Shown here in pieces: positions 45,960 through 59,600 of a stretch of DNA of 64,000 nt. The stretch is from the NCBI GenBank assembly GCA_025403435.1, contig CM046333.1, positions 16,083,770 to 16,147,769 on the forward strand, given 5' to 3'. Source of the DNA: Artocarpus heterophyllus. Lineage: Eukaryota > Streptophyta > Magnoliopsida > Rosales > Moraceae. The first letter of the stretch is position 1. Every line of letters begins with the position of its first letter. The notes beneath the pieces are model-generated. The model was not told the DNA's origin. It saw only the letters and a list, made by a program, of their open reading frames with translations, and did not search any database. The position numbers and the translations under genes are program-made.

Positions 45960-48900
45960 ACTAGTGCAGGGGCCAATTAAAATTCACGGCCAAGGAAAGC
46001 AAAAACTCTTGTTGAGTTTATATTGACAACTGGGGCAAAAGTCTCTTGGCAACCAATTCCAAAGGTCTGAGTGAATTCCTTTGCAATTAGCCTTGCTTTG
46101 TATATTTCTACACTATCATCAGCCTTGCATTTAACAATGAAACCCATTTACATCCCACCGTCTTCTTTTCTCTTAGTAACTCAACCGCCTCCTAAGTCTC
46201 AGTCATTTTCAGAGCATTCATTTCTTCCATAACTGTTGCCTTTCAACTCGGATCACCTATTGCTTCCACAATGTTCCTTGGAATAAACACGTTAGATATT
46301 TTAGAGGTAAATGCCATGTGGTTATTAGAGAGTTTATGGTAGGACAAATGTTTTGCAATGGGGTGTTGGGTCCATGTTTGGGTACCCTTTGTAACAGCTA
46401 TAGAAAGGTCTAGATCTCATGGTAGAATAGAAGAAATCAGAGGAATTATATTGGGATTGCCTGGAATATTGGAAGGACCTTCTTTCGAAGGTTTCGATTG
46501 ATCAAGTGGTTGTGAGATTGGCGGGTCTCTCTTCCTTTGCTGGCCCTTTTTTTGAGTATAAACCAACAGCTCAAGTTTGGGATTACTTTGCTCCCTATGT
46601 AGTGTTTCTCCCCCTGTTTATGATACCTCAATGTTTGGCAAACTAGAACTAGTTTTATCAAAGGTTTCATAATTGTCAACAATTGTTTCCAGATTGGGTT
46701 CAAAAAAGGGTTTTGGCAGGGGTTGAACAGTTTCCCAAAAATTCTCTTCTTCATCTCTCTCCCTTTGAAGGGAATTTCTGCCAAACAAGGTTTTGTTTTC
46801 AAGGAAAGATACATCCATACTAACACTGGTTTTTTTGGTGTAAGGATTGTAGCACTTGTATCCCTTTTTGTTTGGAGCATATCTTATTAAAATGCACTTT
46901 TTGGCTCTTGGATTAAGTTGGACTTGAAATTCTTGGGAATGTGAATAAAAACGGTGTATCCAAAAATTTTTAAGGGAAGATCCGAATTTATTCTACAATT
47001 TGGAAAAGTTTTTTTAAAGTAGTCTAAGGGTGTAACATACTTTAAAACACGAGTGGGCATTTTATTGATAAGATAAGAAGCTGTTGAAATAGCATCTCCC
47101 TACAAATATTTCGGCACATTTTTTAGAAAACATGGTAGCACGAGCTACCTTAAGAAGATGTCTATTTTTTCTTTCAGCAATACTATTTTGTTGAAGTGTA
47201 CCCCAACAAGTGGACTGATGGATAATACCTCTTTCTTTTAAAAAACTTCCCATAAATTCATTGAAATATTCAATTCTATTATTCGAGCATAAAATGTTGA
47301 TTTTTGATTGAAATTGATTTTCAACCATTTTTAAAAAGTCTTTCTACCTTAGATTTTTCATTCATCAAATATACCCAGCATAATCGGGTGTGAACATCTA
47401 TAAAGGTCATAAACCATTTTTTCCAGTCACTATGGTAACCTTGGAGGGTCCTCACACATCACTATGAATTAAATAAAATGGTTTTGAAGCACGATAAGGT
47501 TTAGAAGGATAAGCATTATGACGACTTTTAGATAAAAGACAACTATCACATTGAAAAGAAGAACAATGCAAATTTTTGAACAAATCATGAAACAAATGTT
47601 TGAGATACAGAAAACTAGGATGCCTTAGTCTAAAATGCCAAAGCATATAATTTGATCGCAAACAGACATAGAACTAACACTACTGTTGAAGCGTTGAGTA
47701 GTTTTATTATTGAAAAAATTGTCATTAAGGTGGTAGAGACCAATGATCATCCTAGCACTGCCAATCATCCTCCCCAAGTTCTGGTCCTGAAATTCATAAT
47801 GAGATTCAAAGAAAACAACATGGCAATTAGAGTCTTTAGATAGTTTACTCACAGATAAAAGGATTGCAGGTTAGTTTAGGAACATGGAGGACTGATTTTA
47901 GGTTTATTTTTTCAGATATTTTTATTTGACCCTTTCCCGCAATTGGTGAGAAGTTACCATCGGTTGTCTTGACCTTTTAATTCCAGAACATAATGTATAG
48001 GTTTTAGATGGATGAGGAATAGATGTCATATGGTCAGAAGCCCCCGTATCAATGATTCAATAGGAATAATTAAGGTTACAAGTTAGGGCATTTGGAGTTC
48101 TACTTGTTTGTACCAAGGAAACACTAGGAATACCAAATGCCATCTTAGACTATAGTAGCTTCAGGAGTTGATCCATCTGCTCCTTACTAAAAAAAATTGC
48201 TTCTGCCTCATTTATAAAGTGACTGCCATGGTTTTGCCTCTCACCAGGCTTGCCACCCTTCCAATTTGCTAGTTTCCTGTGGATTTTCCAGCAACCTTTT
48301 CTTATGTGGTGTGGTTTGTTGTAGTAGTTGCACCATACTCGTAGCTTTCCATCATTCCTTTAAGGATCGAATGCTTTGTTGGCAATAGCATCATCAGCCA
48401 TTAAGGCCAAGTTCTCAACAGGGGCTAAAAATCCCTTTTTCCAAGCATTACATTTCTGCAGCTTTCTTCCCTCCTAACTTCGGCAAAGGCTTCTCCAATA
48501 GAAGGCAATGGTTGTTGCCCTATTATTCTCCCCCTAACTTCATCAAAATCAACATTCGAACCCGCAAGGAACTTGTAAATCCAATGGTTCTCCACCATCT
48601 TTTTATTATGATTACAATCGTTGGTTGATTTCCATTCATAATCATTAAATAAATCAAGACCTTGCCACAGCCTTCTTAGAGAATTGAAATACTTGGTGAC
48701 ACAATCCTCTCCTTGTCGAATTCCACCAAGTTTTAAAGTCAATTCATAAATTTGGGATTGATTACCTAAATCAGAATACATCTGATTGATGTTGTCCTAA
48801 AGTTCTTTGGCTGTAGATAGCACGTGTAGTTAGAATTGATGTCCTTATCCATGGAATTCACGAGCCATATCATCACCATAGAGTTCTGGGCATCCCAGCT

Positions 48901-49140
48901 GGCATACAATGGGTTGCTCTTCTTTGGTGCTTTCTTGTCTCCAGTCAGGTATCCAATCTTCCTTCTCTCACGGATATACATGTGTACAGATTGGGACCAA
49001 CGCATAAAATTTTACCCAATCAGTCGAATGTTGGTTATCTGGACAAAATGGGTTTTAGTGTTGGAATTAGGGATTTGGCTCTCAATATTTCTCACTGGAA
49101 TAGTGGGGGATGGGACTAATTCAGAGAAGATTTCAGACAT
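45960..49140 (-). pseudogene. Truncated, decayed Copia element
   Basis: Minus-strand fragments in Copia order. Gag opens with an ATG at 49140 and has IRERRKIGYLTGDKKAP, WDAQNSMVMIWLVNSM and FNSLRRLWQGLDLFNDYEW. A GAG-pre-integrase piece (47661-47452) has MLWHFRLRHPSFLYLKHLF and a CDSCLLSKSRH zinc motif. Integrase (47328-47062) has IEYFNEFMGSFLKERGIIHQ and SIAERKNRHLLKVARATMF. A link region (46880-46446) has MDVSFLENKTLFG. A reverse-transcriptase start (about 46240-45990) resembles GCKWV and PVV..NST, with stops. Several frames shift, and the RT catalytic part, RNase H and left LTR are absent. The element is dead and was truncated on its 3' side. Confidence 0.85.
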
Positions 49141-49344
49141 GGTGAAGGATGGCTTGGTTTAAAAAAAAAAAAAAAACTCCATCTGTAGCGGTTAATGACA
49201 TCGTAGTGAGCAAAAAATGACGTGACATGAAGGGAAAACAATGAAGACTGTTTGTGCTTGATAGGAAGTGAATAAAAGAGCAATAAAGGCTCAAGGAGGA
49301 AATGGCAATGAAGGCCAAAGTCAGATATTAGTTTTTCCAAAAAA

Positions 49345-49580
49345 TGAACCTAAAGTTCTGATAGTATAAAGATTTGAGAAACTATTTTCACTCATCTTTC
49401 CATAGGATACAAGGGCTGATTATAGACTAGGGAAAAGAAGCTTTTCCTAAATTTAGGCCACTAACAAGTAACCTAATTCCTGGGTTTAGGCCATAAACAA
49501 CTAAGAAAAGAAAGTGGAGTATAGTTGGACTTTCACCTGGACTTCCACCATAACATAATCATGTCCTTAGAATTATTCTA
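49345..49580 (-). repeat. Remnant LTR of the decayed Copia
   Basis: On the minus strand the sequence ends ...TTTATA followed by CTATCAGAAC (about 49350-49362), a decayed form of the TGGTATCAGAAC primer site. Upstream on that strand (towards 49580) is LTR-like noncoding sequence. Its start could not be fixed because the partner LTR is missing. Confidence 0.45.
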
Positions 49581-50460
49581 CAAATCTAAATTCAAACTAA
49601 AATATTTACAGCCAATTAATCCTCAAAATTCTCTTGCTTTTCAATAATAAATTAAATAAAGATTAGAAAATAAAAATAAAAATTCAAAAGAAATTTGCTT
49701 GGGACTTCAATGAAAACTCTCAAATCAAAATAAACATATAAACAACAAACAAACCGCAGTTTAATATAGCACTTTTAAATTAATAATATAAAATTGTCAT
49801 CATCATTATTCCAACCCTCAATACATCTTAATACAGTCGCAGATAGTAACATATAATGTTTACACCATAACGAAGATCATTCTTAACAAACGAAGCGATT
49901 TTAACTGAATATAGTTACATAGCTTCCTTAACTATTTTTCTCATAGCCACCTTACACTTTGTATGTCTTGAAAAGATGAAAATATAGGGGAATGAGCGAC
50001 AACATGATTAGTAAGGAAAGCCATTACTCCACTTTAGGTTTTATCATTTATCACATTAATATCTACATGGTTAGTTACTCAATAACATTATTTATCTTAT
50101 GAGATTCATTACAATCATATCTCGTGGATATTTTATGTTAATCATTACCAAGTTTCATACATATACATATATCATGATTAATCAATGTAACTAGGCATTC
50201 ACAATGCAATGGAGTATCACATCTCTCAACTCAACAAAACCCAAATAGGTGCTCTTGACCACTCTACAGTCATTCCTAGAACGTGTGATGAGAGGACATT
50301 AAGGCCCGAATCCTCTCCAAGTCAACTATTGTACAGTGCGTTCTGGGGCTTTCGACCCAAGGGAGGGTTATCACCTTATTCTATTTACCTTTTAGGATAT
50401 TTGTGCCTAAGGACGTAACTACCACCCTTTTCACGTCTTATCATTTCTCTCATAACCGCT
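49581..50460. other. Noncoding flank, probably old repeat sequence
   Basis: No gene was recognised. A G- and C-richer portion (about 50260-50400, caagggagggttatcacc) looks like old LTR sequence into which the 3.6-kb unit to the right inserted. The open frame at 50209-50418 has no domain. Confidence 0.35.
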
Positions 50461-50465
50461 ATTGT

Positions 50466-53400
50466 TGTGACGACCCGCCTTTTCGGGCAGTCACTTTACT
50501 TTCTTAAACATCGTTTTATAAATAGTAATTTTACTTACTTAGTAAGAAAAATACTAAAATAGTTTTTTTTTCTTTAAACGTTCTTTAAAAGTTCTTTAAA
50601 ACTGATGCGACCTCTGTCGCATTTCAAGTTGAGATCTCGCTCAACACTTGCCCTTAAAATCATTTCAAATCGTTTATTAAATCATCGCTTAAAACTTTAC
50701 TTTATAATTACATAAAACAGTTCATAAACTGTATCTTAAAACTTTGAATACAATTCTTAGAACTCTGATTTTCTTAAAACTTCACAAACACTACATTAAA
50801 CAATAGAAAACCTTTTCTTTGTGTAGCGGAAGCAAACAGTGATGGTGTCCATACCCAAATCTTCGCATCTGTCCTCCGCAGCACCCAGCTCTTCTAACGG
50901 GTCCTACTGGTCACCAATAAATTACCTACAGCATGAAAAACTTTTAATGAGCTTTCGCTTAGTAAGTTCAAACATAAACTCACAAATCATTTAATCATGC
51001 TTTAAAACTTTTCTCATAAAAACCTTCATCTTGAAACATTTTACACAAACATTTTCCATAAACATTTCTGAAAACGTTTTTCATAAAACATTTTTGAAAC
51101 GTTTTTCGTAAAACATTTCTTGAACGTTTTTCTTAAAACGTCGTTCATAAACCTTTTCTTGAAAACATGAAAATGTTTTTCATAAATATTTATCATAAAA
51201 CATTTCTCTGAATGTCTTTCATAACATAACATATAAATATTTCATACAAAGGCATTCAAGCAACATCAGAATACATGACTCCATTTATGCTCAATTATTA
51301 ACTTCAATTATGAGCATTTTATGAACATTCTTTTCTTAGTTTAACTTTCTATCTTCGTTCTTTAACTTTCCTTACTTTATAACATTTAGTGTTCGTACCA
51401 ACATCTTTAATCATGAGATCATAAACGTGATGCTCCCCTTGTGGGAGACTTAAGACCATCGAACTTCGTGGTCATGTACCTCATATCTAGGAGGTCAAAC
51501 TTTAACTTTACTTTTATTGCCTCATAACAAGGAGGCTGGTACGACACTTTCTTTTTTTCTTTGCGTTACCTTCTTATTAACTTTAGTGAGCATTTCAAAT
51601 GCAATCACATCATATGCAAACACATTTGCAATTCATAGCTTGTACTATAAATCCTATTGCATAACAAATGCAACATATTACTTAATAAATACATCATAAA
51701 ACGCCAACACATTTTACAAATCATAACTTATATTCTAACACTTATTGCATAACAAATGTAACATGCATCGAAATCACATTTTACAAATTATAACTTTTAT
51801 TCTAAAATTTATTGCACAACAAATGCAACTTATTGCATAACAAATGCATCATAAAACTTATAACTTAAACTATAAAACATTATGCATTATCATAATGCAA
51901 AACATACTTTAAATACTTTGAAAATCATAACTTGAACTTTTAAAAAATGTTATGCATATTAATATGCAAATAGACTTTAAACATAACAATTGCAAATCTT
52001 TTTCTTGAACTTTAAAACTTTTTGCATAATAAATGTAAACATACTTTAAGAAAAACTTGCATAATAATTACAGACTCATTTGCAAATTATATAAATAAGC
52101 ATTTAAAAATCATTTACTTCATGCTATAGGTGAGATTTGAAACTTATCTGAGCTATGCTCTAGCGTTCACTATTCTGTTCCTTTTCCTTGCATTAGTCGG
52201 CCTCTGTGTCCTGATCAAACGATAGCCGACTTATTAGTTAACTTTCTTTATTATCAATCCACTCGATTGATAATAAAACGTAAACATTAACCATTCTTTC
52301 CTTTTAACTTGACTAGTATACTTTCGTTTACCGTTGTCTTTACTTAACCTTATAAACCATCGATTTACCTTTCCTTCACTTAGCTTTGTAATCCACCGGG
52401 GTTACTTTTCCTTTTAACCTCGTAACCCATCGGTTTACCTCTCGTTTACTTAAACATCCCTTATTAAATCTCCCGTCTTACTAGCGATTTCATTATTTAA
52501 CGTATTACAGAATATTTTCCATCTAATAACGTTATGCTAAATTGGAGTGTTTGACTTCGTTCTAGCCGTTTCCTTAATAATGATGATTTTACCCTTAATG
52601 GGTTTTTCGTCAACCTTGTAACCTTATAAAACCCAGTCTCACATAAAACAGTGTAATAATCACTGATCATGCATTTCATAAATTTTTATGAAAGCATGTA
52701 AAATAATTTATTTTAAAACAGTTCATACTGTAGGCAAGATTCCTACTTGTTTGGACTCCAAGCTAAGCAAATCCAGTTATACCTCGCTGTATCTACAGTA
52801 TGCGAAGCATCCTCTACAGTACTCCTCGAGCGACCATGAATGGCTAGGAATGCTTCCTAGAGATCATACATTACTGGAAATGTCATATTGGACTCTGTTA
52901 CTTCAGTTTGAATCGCCTCGATCTGCGTACAGTCGGTACTAGATGATTTTTGTCAAAGTGGAATTAGCTCGAACGGAGGTCACCATCGCGTTCAAAGCGT
53001 CGAAACGAGTCAGGAGGCGGTCTCGGATCGTCGATCGGAGGTCCGGATCACAAAATCCCAAAGTCGCCGTTGATCGGCCGTTGACCAACGTTGATCAGCC
53101 GTTGACCGACTTTGACCGATGTTGATCTGTGTCAATCGGGGTCCGTTGGCAGCTAGGCTCGGGCCTACCCTCCCTAAATCTACCATTCTGAGTCCAATGG
53201 CAGTGTCAATTTCACCTAATTCTGCCTCTAACATAGCAGATCGTGAAGTACAACGTCGGTAGAAATGGATGAGCTCCGATCTTGATTCTTCTACGGTGGT
53301 GGACCAAAATTGGTCGAGGGCTTTTGCTACCCACTCGTTTTTGAGTCGAACGGTGGTGGAGGTGTACCTCATCGTCGCCATGAGCGACGGTTCCAAAGGT

Positions 53401-54050
53401 GGCGCAGCAACGGAGATGTGGCGGCTCCGTCAGGCCTTTTCTAGCTGGAATTGAGCTGAAAGATTGCTGTTTTGTTGTTCCTCTCGTTATGCTGAGTCCG
53501 TAGACACCAAGATCACGTCGATTGGTGGTCGGACGGTGGAGAAATTACGTCGGGAAAAATGGGTTTCTCTGCCACTTTGGACTGCGCGTGTGGCCTCCTC
53601 CGGCGGCGTTGTGGGCGGCGTGGCACCTCGTTAGACTCAGCTCGTCAAGAGCTTTCCATTGGTGCGGGAGGTGTCAAAAACAAATGCCAGAATCTCGAAC
53701 GAGATTTGAGGAGAGAGATAGAATCTAGAGAGAGAAAGTAGAGAGAGAAAGAGCTGAATTTTTGTGGGATTTTTTTTTTTTCTGCACTCTTATAAAAAAA
53801 AATTGTAGTCCACATAGTCCAATTCTGTATTACATGACCTTAAATAGTCCAATTCCTATACTGGTTTACTTTAGCAATGAAATTTTCATGCTGCATAACT
53901 TTATCAGTGTACTTTTTTACACTGTATTATTGTAATACTGTATAATTTCCTATGTTATCATACAATATTTTTATTAAACTGTACTTTTTGTCTTAATATA
54001 ATCATTAACTTAATGCATTTTTAATGCCTTAGAAATTCTTGGGTGTTACA
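50466..54050 (-). mobile_element. Solo-LTR-like unit (3.6 kb) with 5-bp target duplication
   Basis: Read on the minus strand the unit begins TGTAACACCCAAG and ends GGGTCGTCACA, ends common in plant Ty3/gypsy LTRs. It is flanked by ATTGT at 50461-50465 and 54051-54055. No gag or pol motif is present on either strand and no second pair of internal LTRs was seen. It therefore looks like one very long solo LTR or a non-coding LTR-bounded element. It contains a short tandem array (51040-51190) and a GC-rich, CT-rich region near 52920-53760. Open frames such as 53010-53396 show no domain. Confidence 0.75.
51040..51200. repeat. Short degenerate tandem array
   Basis: Units built on aacgttttt-cataaaacattt recur about six times with small changes in the solo-LTR-like unit. 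The minus-strand open frame there is repeat-derived (repeated Phe, Lys, Met). Confidence 0.7.
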
Positions 54051-54055
54051 ATTGT

Positions 54056-55230
54056 TATGCATGTAGTGTATTTCCTAACCATGCTTCTCAATTTACATTA
54101 ACACATGTTAAATCAATTTATTCCTCGCTGTACAATATAAGACGAGTTCATATTATTGTCTCATAAGTGATATTTATATTATAACAATTCAACATATATA
54201 TATCTTGTATTGTAAAGAACCAATTTTAATTCCACAAAATCTCACAAAAGATGAGTAATAGAATCCCTACCTCTTGGCGAATATATTGCTGATAACTTCC
54301 ACCTTACGAAACTAAGTTCACCACGTAAGCTCCAAATACGTCGTTATCTTAAGATGTATAAAATAACCACACTTTAATTTAAATCATACTCTATAATCAT
54401 GCAAATTTACCATATATTTTTATTAGTATACCATAATCATTAATATGAAATTCTTGAAACATTTTGTAATACAAAATAACAAAAAACAGGTGAGTTTGTA
54501 TTGCACGACTAGTCTGCCGATCAGTTATTTCTAGCCTGTTGATCAAATTGTACATTTTAGATCCCTTTATCGGCTTGCTGATTTGTAGGGTTTGCTTGCT
54601 GGTTTGACAAGGTAAGGCCTACCGGTTGAAAGGATTTGGCCTGCTGAACTTGTTGATTAGTCTGACCTACAGATTGGCGAGTCCGGCCTGCCGACAGAGC
54701 AATTCTAGAAAATCTAGTTTTACATTTTTGAAGATCTTAAGCTTTAAAACTTAACCGACCCCTTTTTATCAATTTCTAGGACATAAAAAATGCACAAAAA
54801 CTATGGAATATTACACTTAAACACATCGCGATCATTTTTCTCAAAATTTTCACACTCAACATACAAATCTAAACAAAAAAATCAAAACTTTTCAAAACTA
54901 GTTTAAAAACTCATTTTAAGCAAAGATCTACGTATATCGAGCTTCAAAAACGTTGTATAATCATCCACAAACATCAAAAACACATTTATCATAATTCTCA
55001 TGCTAAAACACAGATTTAAATCAAAGTTTTACTTTAGAAAATGTCGCCTTAAGCTTGAAGAAGATGATGATTTTGCTTGCAAAATCCTTGGTCCTTGTTT
55101 TATGATTATGGAAGATCAAGGAAAATAACTTCGGATCTTTCTTTGATTACCTTGAAGCTAGATTTATGCTCTTTGATCTTGGAGGAAACAAGGAAAAAGG
55201 AGAAGAGGGAAACGAGAGAGAGAGAGTTGA
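54056..55230. other. Noncoding repeat-like flank
   Basis: About 54510-54710 holds eight or so degenerate copies of a motif near ggcctgccgatt (variants gtctgccgatca, gcctgttgatca, ggcctgctgaac). The rest is AT-rich with no gene. It is probably old gypsy-type LTR sequence. Confidence 0.35.
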
Positions 55231-55237
55231 CGTGAGA

Positions 55238-55276
55238 AGAAGAAGAAGAAGAAGAAGAAGAAGAAGAAGAAGAAAA
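55238..55276. repeat. GAA trinucleotide microsatellite
   Basis: A run of gaa repeats lies within a longer purine-rich tract. The minus-strand open frame across it is poly-Ser and not a gene. Confidence 0.9.
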
Positions 55277-55379
55277 AGAAAAAAGAAAGAAGGAGGAGGA
55301 GACAAGGGAATGAGTTTCATTCGGGGACTTTAGGGTATATAATGTCAAACGGCATTCTTAAAATAGATTAGAAGTTTCG

Positions 55380-56300
55380 AGGACATTTTGGTCAATATAC
55401 TAAAGATGTGTAGAAGAATTTTAGAAAAACTAAAAATAAGTAGTGTAAATAACATGGATTAAATTTTTAGATAAAACAAAATTTTACAAAATTTTAACTA
55501 GCACACTGATATTTAATTTAATCATAATTATACCTGTTAAAAAAATAACTGATGTTGCAATTATGGTAATTAAATAAGAAAATAGGTTATCATTTTAGGA
55601 TAAGGAATTATAATTATCACAAAAAATAATGTACATACTAATCTTTTTTTTCCCAAAGAATTTCAATCATCAATAATATCAATTTTACACAACAACAACA
55701 ACAACAACCACAAAACAGGTCCAAGTATCCTGCATTTACTTCTTATTTCAACAATTGTTGAACTTAACATAATGATAAAGCTGTTTGGAGTTGTAGTTAT
55801 AATCAAATAATTTCAACATTAAACAGTGTAAAACTTTCACATACCATAATATGTATCAAGAGTTTGTTAGTATATAGTTTTAACTACAGTTTCAAGTTTT
55901 CTCCCAAGCACCATAAATAATTTTACTCATCCCTAAGGTATGATAATTTTTTTAACTAAAGCCATGATGCGTGCTTCTTTTTCGTACTACTTAAAGCAAA
56001 GTTTAAATTATCTTAAACGAGCCTATTTTGGCGATACGAAACACATTTATAAAAAGACAAATCTTTACTTGCTTATTTTTAAGGAAACTTTCTTACCAAT
56101 TATACCTGTGTCGGCCCAAATCATATTGACTAAATTACCCTTAACACCTCCAACTAACGGCCATTTTAATTACCTGGCGGGAAAAACTTGCTCCCCAATC
56201 TACACTGACCCAATTAACGGCTATTGACTGAATTACCGTTAACCACCCCCAATTAACGGCCATTTAGTTACTAGGCAAGTTTCCTTGAATTTGCAGCGCA
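55380..56300. other. Spacer and upstream region
   Basis: AT-rich, no gene. A repeated phrase aattaacggccattt/aactaacggccatttt occurs at about 56151 and 56250 with aattaacggctatt between, upstream of the TATA box at 56343. Confidence 0.4.
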
Positions 56301-56342
56301 AATTGACCGTTGGATGTACTCCAGGTCGCGGAGCCCAACGAC

Positions 56343-56350
56343 TATAAATA
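56343..56350 (+). promoter_or_regulatory. TATA box of the repeated-exon locus
   Basis: TATAAATA follows a GC-richer stretch (tccaggtcgcggagcccaacg) and precedes a pyrimidine-rich leader-like region (56388-56420). Transcription would start near 56375. Whether a functional transcript remains is unknown. Confidence 0.5.
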
Positions 56351-56650
56351 GGCTGGCTCAGTGGCGCGCTACGCAGTCCCTGGCTTTCCTGTTTTTTCTT
56401 CTTCTTCATCTCTCAACTAGGGTTCTCGTCAGCCATTGCAACAGCTTCCTTGATGCATTTCATTCTGCGCTGATCAGAAACTCCGTAATCTTTACATTTA
56501 GAAAACCTAGTTTGTGTTTGTGGTGTATTGGTGAGATTATGGTGTTTCGAAGTTTCTGGCCTAACTCTCTCTCTTGCTAACTTCATCTTGTAGATTAAAT
56601 CAGAGTTTGGGGGGAAAAAAGAAAAAAAAAAAAACAAAAAGGAAGCATTC

Positions 56651-59600
56651 GTGTTGATCATGATGTTTTCTAATAATGGTAATGATGAAGCGAGCCAAAT
56701 TGGAAAAACAGGAAGCATTCGTGTCCCCGATAAGGCAGAGATCGCTTCTGACCGTCCAGGTAATAAATTCTCTTCCTATTTTTTTATGATTTTTGACAGT
56801 CTAAAGTTTTCTTTTCTTTTTTCTTTTTGTCAAAATTAGTCTGAAAACCATGTGAGTTCCTTTTTGGTACTGCAAATTTCATGGGTCAAATGCGTTTTCT
56901 TTTCCCCAAAACTTTGACTCAAAGAGGTTTTTTTTTTTTTTTTGGTGTGCAGATTTTGAATTAGGTAGTTCGTTTCAAAGTTAATTCTCTCTGCCAAAAT
57001 CCCTCTTTGTCTAGGTGCTTCAACGAGATTGTGCTATCTTCCATGTCAGATTAAAAATTCCTAGATTTAGTTTCTGCACACACTTAGTGATCATCTGAGA
57101 GGTTTGTGTTTGTGTGTAATCGATTTAGTGTCTTCACTTCAACTTTATTTATTTATATTTTAACCTCGTTATTTTTTTCTGTAAAAATATTTTTTGCATT
57201 TATAATTCTCAACTACAATAAAGGGAGATAAAGTGGTTGGTAGGATACTTTTCATGGTAAACTTTATATCAACTATGGTAGTTGTCATAAAGAACAATTC
57301 AATGCAACTGTTATAGTGCATTATAAGTTTAACCAATTGTTATACCAATGTGTCGATTTGCGTCCAGTACTTATATTTATTTTCTTCTTTCTTTTGGATT
57401 CATTTCATCTCACTGTATCGATGACCGTTTGTTTGTTCTATTTACAACTTGAGTTTGACATTTTCATTTTCATCTTTTGTTGTAGGAATTTTCCTCAAAT
57501 GTTCTTCTTGAAGCCATAACAAAAGGGGAAAAAAAAAGAGAAAGAAAAACAAAAAAGAAAGAAAATGTTAAAAAATACAAGAAAGGAAAAATAGAAAAAA
57601 AAAAAGAGGAAAAGAAGCAAGAGGGGTATGGGCGTGCTGGTTTTGGTGACACTGTGCTCAGATCTCTAGAAAATGCTCTTGAAAAGGTTGGTTGCAATAC
57701 TTAGCTGCATATTGCGTGTGTGTATTTTTTCCCCACAGTTGTACCTAAAAAATGTGGCATCTGATTCAGATTGAGAAATGAATTCTGCAAATGTGGGAAT
57801 GGAGAAAGAGGAACATGAAGTGTGGCAAAAAGAAGGTTCAAAATTTTACGTGTACCCTTGGCTATTACTAGTGATGACATGTGCTTGGTTGCTAAGTAGT
57901 TCATAAAGTTCTGATGTATTTTTTGTCTTTTTTATCAGAAAAATATATTGATTGCTAGAAACAAGTGGCAGCTGCAGAAGAGGCTCAAAGAACCTCCGAA
58001 CAAGAAGCTGCAACAAGAGCTAAAAGGAAAGGAGAGATAGAGAGATAAGCTGCCTGTCAAGCATTTTGAAGAGGTATACTTGAAACTACGAAGTTTTAGC
58101 ATCTATTTATTATTACGCTTTACAGATTCAGTGAAAACTGAACCATATATTTTAGTAAACCCTATGATCCATATGTATAAACTGCATGGTTCAATTTCTA
58201 TTACCTTCTTTTAGCTATCAAATTAAACTCTCTGGATTAGGTCTTACTTTTTCTTTTTTCAATCAAGCTTTTGTATTAATATCTTGGTTTATGTGTTCAC
58301 AGATTTTATTAAGTTTCCTTTATGTGCTATAAGGGGTCACGATGGCTATTGGGACTGGAAAAGGCCAGCCAAACAGAGTACTTTCTTCTTCCTTATTGCG
58401 TCTTTTATGCATCATGAGTCTTCCTATTTTTTTAGCTAATTTCATTTAGCTATCAAATTAAACTCCCTGGATGATGTCTTTCTGTTTATTTATTTATTTT
58501 TTCAATCAAAATTTTCATTATTAATATCTTAGTTTATGTGTTCACAGATCTTATTAAGTTTTCTTTATGTGCTACAAGAAGTTACTATGACTATCTTTTC
58601 AAAAAAAAAAGAAAAAAAAAAGAAAAGAAGTCACTATGACTATTGGGATTGGAAAAGTCCAGCGAAACAAGGTACTTTTATTCTTCCTTATTGCATCTTT
58701 TATGCATTATGAGTTTCAACCAATATTATAACAATGTGTCGATGTGCGTTTTTTAGTTTTATTTATGTCCTTCTTTCTCTTTCTTTTATTTGCTCGCACT
58801 GTACTGATATGCATTGTTTTGTTTTATTTCAAACTCCAGTTTGACATTCTCATATTCATCTTATATTGTAGAAAATTTCCTCCATTGTTCTTCCAGTGGT
58901 CACAAGAAAAGAAAGAAATAAAAGGTAAAAAAAAAAAGAAAAAAAGTAAGAAAGCGCAAAAAAAAAGATGGACAAGGAAAAAAACAGTAAAAAGGAGGGA
59001 AATAAATAGCAGAAGGCTAATCATGTTGGTGGCACATTGGATATTGAGAATGCTACCGTGTAGCTTAGCTTGTTTTGGGCTATTTTGGTGGCAGTGGACA
59101 CTCTGCTTAACTAGAAAGTCTTTTGAAAAGGTTGGTTGTAAAACTCAACTGCATTTTGTGTTTGTGTGTATTTGATAGCTCTAGAAAAGGCTCTTGAAAA
59201 TGTTGGTTTAAGTACTATTAATTTCTTTTTGGCTCTCTCCTTGTTATACAAACTTTCCTTGTTTAAGTTGTATTTTATAATTTGTTTGATGAATTTTTTT
59301 TCCTTGGGACAGCTTTTTAATAGGCTTACTTTATGGTGTAAGAAATGAGTGCCCTGTCGTTGGTGGTAACGAGATAAAATTTATGACGACTGTTGGTAGT
59401 GGAAAAGGCCAGCCTAACAAGGTAATTTTCTTCTTTCTTATTGCATCATGTAGTGCATTATGAATTCCAACCAATTGCCGTACTAATGCGTCGATGTGTG
59501 TTCTATAATTCTGTCTATGTCTCTTGGATTTATTTCCTCTTATTGTATTTATGTGAGTTCTTCTGTACTATATTTAAAACCTGAGCTTTACGTTTTCATT

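Noticed and set aside
51041..51232. Phe/Lys/Met-rich frame
   Set aside because: Directly produced by the short tandem array.
53010..53396. Minus-strand 128-residue frame as a gene
   Set aside because: It lies inside the solo-LTR-like unit, with no domain and part of its sequence from ttgaccg-type repeats.
55106..55348. Ser-rich minus-strand protein
   Set aside because: It is a translated GAA microsatellite.
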